Assembly (NCBI GenBank): GCA_029240775.1
Contig: JARDZQ010000143.1
Location: forward strand, 1-5,523
DNA: 5,523 bases
Source of the DNA: Rubrobacteraceae bacterium
Lineage (GTDB): Bacteria > Actinomycetota > Rubrobacteria > Rubrobacterales > Rubrobacteraceae
Direction: 5' to 3'
Position 1 is the stretch's first letter. Each line of letters begins with the position of its first letter. The notes below the pieces were generated by a model. The model did no database searches and was not told where the DNA came from. It saw only the letters and a program-made list of their open reading frames with translations. The position numbers were made by a program, and so were the translations under genes. Of this stretch, positions 4,435-5,523 are shown piece after piece.

Positions 4435-5523
4435 TTAGCTGACCCGCTCGAAGATCGCTGCTATACCCATACCGCCACCGATGCAGAGGGTCACGAGGCC
4501 GTACTGGCCACCGGTCCGGTCGAGGTGGTGCAGGAGCTTGACGGTGAGCACCGCGCCGGTGGCTCCGACCGGGTGCCCCAGCGCGACCGCGCCGCCGACC
4601 GGGTTGAGCTTCTCCTCGGGCACCTCGAGCTCGCGCCCGACGGCGATGGCGATAGAGGAGAACGCCTCGTTGGCCTCGACGGCGTCGAGGTCGTCCACGG
4701 AGAGCCCGGCCTTCTTCAGGGCCATGCGGGAGGCGGGGATCATGCCCGTGCCCATAACCGACGGATCAACGCCTGCCACGGCGGCCGAGACTAGCCTGCC
4801 GGCTACGGTGAGGCCCAGTTCCCCGGCCTTGCGCTCGCTGGAGACGAGCATGAGGGCCGCGCCGTCGTTGATGCCGGAAGCGTTGCCTGCGGTCACCGTG
4901 CCGCCGTCCTTCTTGAAGACCGGCTTGAGCTTGCCGAGGCCCTCGACGCTCGCGGTCGGGCGGACGTGCTCGTCGTCGGTGAACTGGACCTTCTCCTTCT
5001 TCACCTTGACCTCGACGGGCACGATCTGGCCGTCGAACTGCTCCTCTTCGTGCGCCTTGGCAGCCCGCTGGTGGCTGCGCACGGCGTAGGCGTCTGACTC
5101 CTCGCGCGTGATCCCGTACGCCTCAGCGACGTTCTCGGCCGTAACGCCCATATGGTAGTCGTTGAAGACGTCCCAGAGGCCGTCGTAGACCATGTGGTCG
5201 TAGATCTTGGCGTCGGGCATACCCATCCGGTAGCCGTAGCGGCCCTTGGTCATGAGGAACGGCGCCATATCCATGTTCTCGATGCCGCCGGCGAGGACCA
5301 CGTCCGCGTCGCCCAGAGCGATCTCCTGTGCGGCGGAGACTACGGCCTGCAGGCCCGAGCCGCACATCCTGTTGAGGGTCATACCGGGCACCTCGACCGG
5401 CAACCCGCTCTTTATGCCTACCTGGCGACCCGGGTTCATCCCCTGGCCCGCAGACAGTATGTTGCCGACGATTACCTGGTCCACCTGCTCGCCCTCGATG
5501 CCGCTTCTCGAGAGCACCTCCTG
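4435..5523 (-). CDS. thiolase, acetyl-CoA C-acetyltransferase type, 5' end outside window
   Basis: Condenses two acetyl-CoA to acetoacetyl-CoA or performs the reverse thiolysis at the end of beta-oxidation. The frame is open to the right edge (Gln-Glu-Val-Leu-Ser-Arg-Ser-Gly), so the GTG at 5517 is an internal valine and about 30 N-terminal residues are missing; the whole protein would be near 390 residues, normal for the family. Counting from 5517, the nucleophile is Cys52 in NRMCGSG, with substrate motif NEAF, the histidine motif ALGHPVGATG (His315) and the second catalytic cysteine in CIGGGMG (Cys345). The ENMDMAPFLM and GRYGYRMGM segments and the IVPVEV stretch fit the AtoB/PhaA type. All active-site residues are present. 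Many thiolase paralogues look alike, so chain-length preference remains open. It faces the acetyltransferase and ends at the terminator 4357-4389. Confidence 0.95.
   Translation of the reverse strand, partial: QEVLSRSGIEGEQVDQVIVGNILSAGQGMNPGRQVGIKSGLPVEVPGMTLNRMCGSGLQAVVSAAQEIALGDADVVLAGGIENMDMAPFLMTKGRYGYRMGMPDAKIYDHMVYDGLWDVFNDYHMGVTAENVAEAYGITREESDAYAVRSHQRAAKAHEEEQFDGQIVPVEVKVKKEKVQFTDDEHVRPTASVEGLGKLKPVFKKDGGTVTAGNASGINDGAALMLVSSERKAGELGLTVAGRLVSAAVAGVDPSVMGTGMIPASRMALKKAGLSVDDLDAVEANEAFSSIAIAVGRELEVPEEKLNPVGGAVALGHPVGATGAVLTVKLLHHLDRTGGQYGLVTLCIGGGMGIAAIFERVS

Noticed and set aside
4481..5089. Plus-strand open frame of 202 codons
   Set aside because: It is antisense to the thiolase, whose active-site motifs are all intact.
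1..5523. CRISPR array, tRNA or rRNA genes, insertion sequences
   Set aside because: No spaced direct repeats, cloverleaf-like or ribosomal RNA sequence, transposase frames or terminal inverted repeats were seen by eye on either strand.

Overview
The window is high-GC bacterial DNA. It combines GC-rich reading frames with regular use of ATA (Ile) and AGG (Arg) codons, strong purine-rich ribosome-binding sites, some GTG starts and acyl-CoA genes. This suggests an actinobacterium of the Rubrobacter type. That assignment is inferred from style and remembered protein families, not from a search.

Left part, minus strand, about 1834 down to 1: one candidate transcription unit starts at a good promoter (TTTACC-N16-TATAAT). 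In transcription order it holds a 36-residue very basic mini-protein (1645-1755), a perfect 10-bp hairpin (1593-1619), a 59-residue helical protein with a GTG start that resembles half of a ferritin/rubrerythrin bundle (1378-1557), and a 99-residue P-loop protein that looks like an adenylate kinase with its middle removed (1059-1358). A 67-residue charged helical protein (799-1002) follows, then an alpha/beta hydrolase with a one-base frameshift near position 281 that runs off the left edge. The short genes are supported mainly by Shine-Dalgarno sequences and clean spacing.

Middle, plus strand, 1890-3670: a promoter drives an acyl-CoA dehydrogenase of the glutaryl-CoA dehydrogenase branch (1970-3229). 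A 143-residue unrecognised helical protein follows 9 bases later and is probably translationally coupled. The dehydrogenase keeps the catalytic glutamate, but the arginine that binds the glutaryl carboxylate appears to be replaced by serine, so glutaryl-CoA may not be the substrate.

Right part, 3671-5523: a separately promoted GNAT acetyltransferase (plus, 3778-4302) resembles the acetyltransferase half of protein-lysine acetyltransferases. It converges on an acetyl-CoA C-acetyltransferase-type thiolase (minus, 4435 to beyond the right edge). A strong bidirectional terminator (4357-4389) lies between them.

The most notable unexplained signal is a 19-bp palindrome, TATATGC-N5-GCACATA. Its arms are identical at 1809-1827 and 3734-3752. 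Each copy overlaps the predicted promoter of a different unit: the minus-strand small-gene operon and the acetyltransferase gene. It may be the operator of one shared regulator tying the small-gene operon and protein acylation to acyl-CoA metabolism. No RNA genes, CRISPR arrays or insertion sequences were seen.
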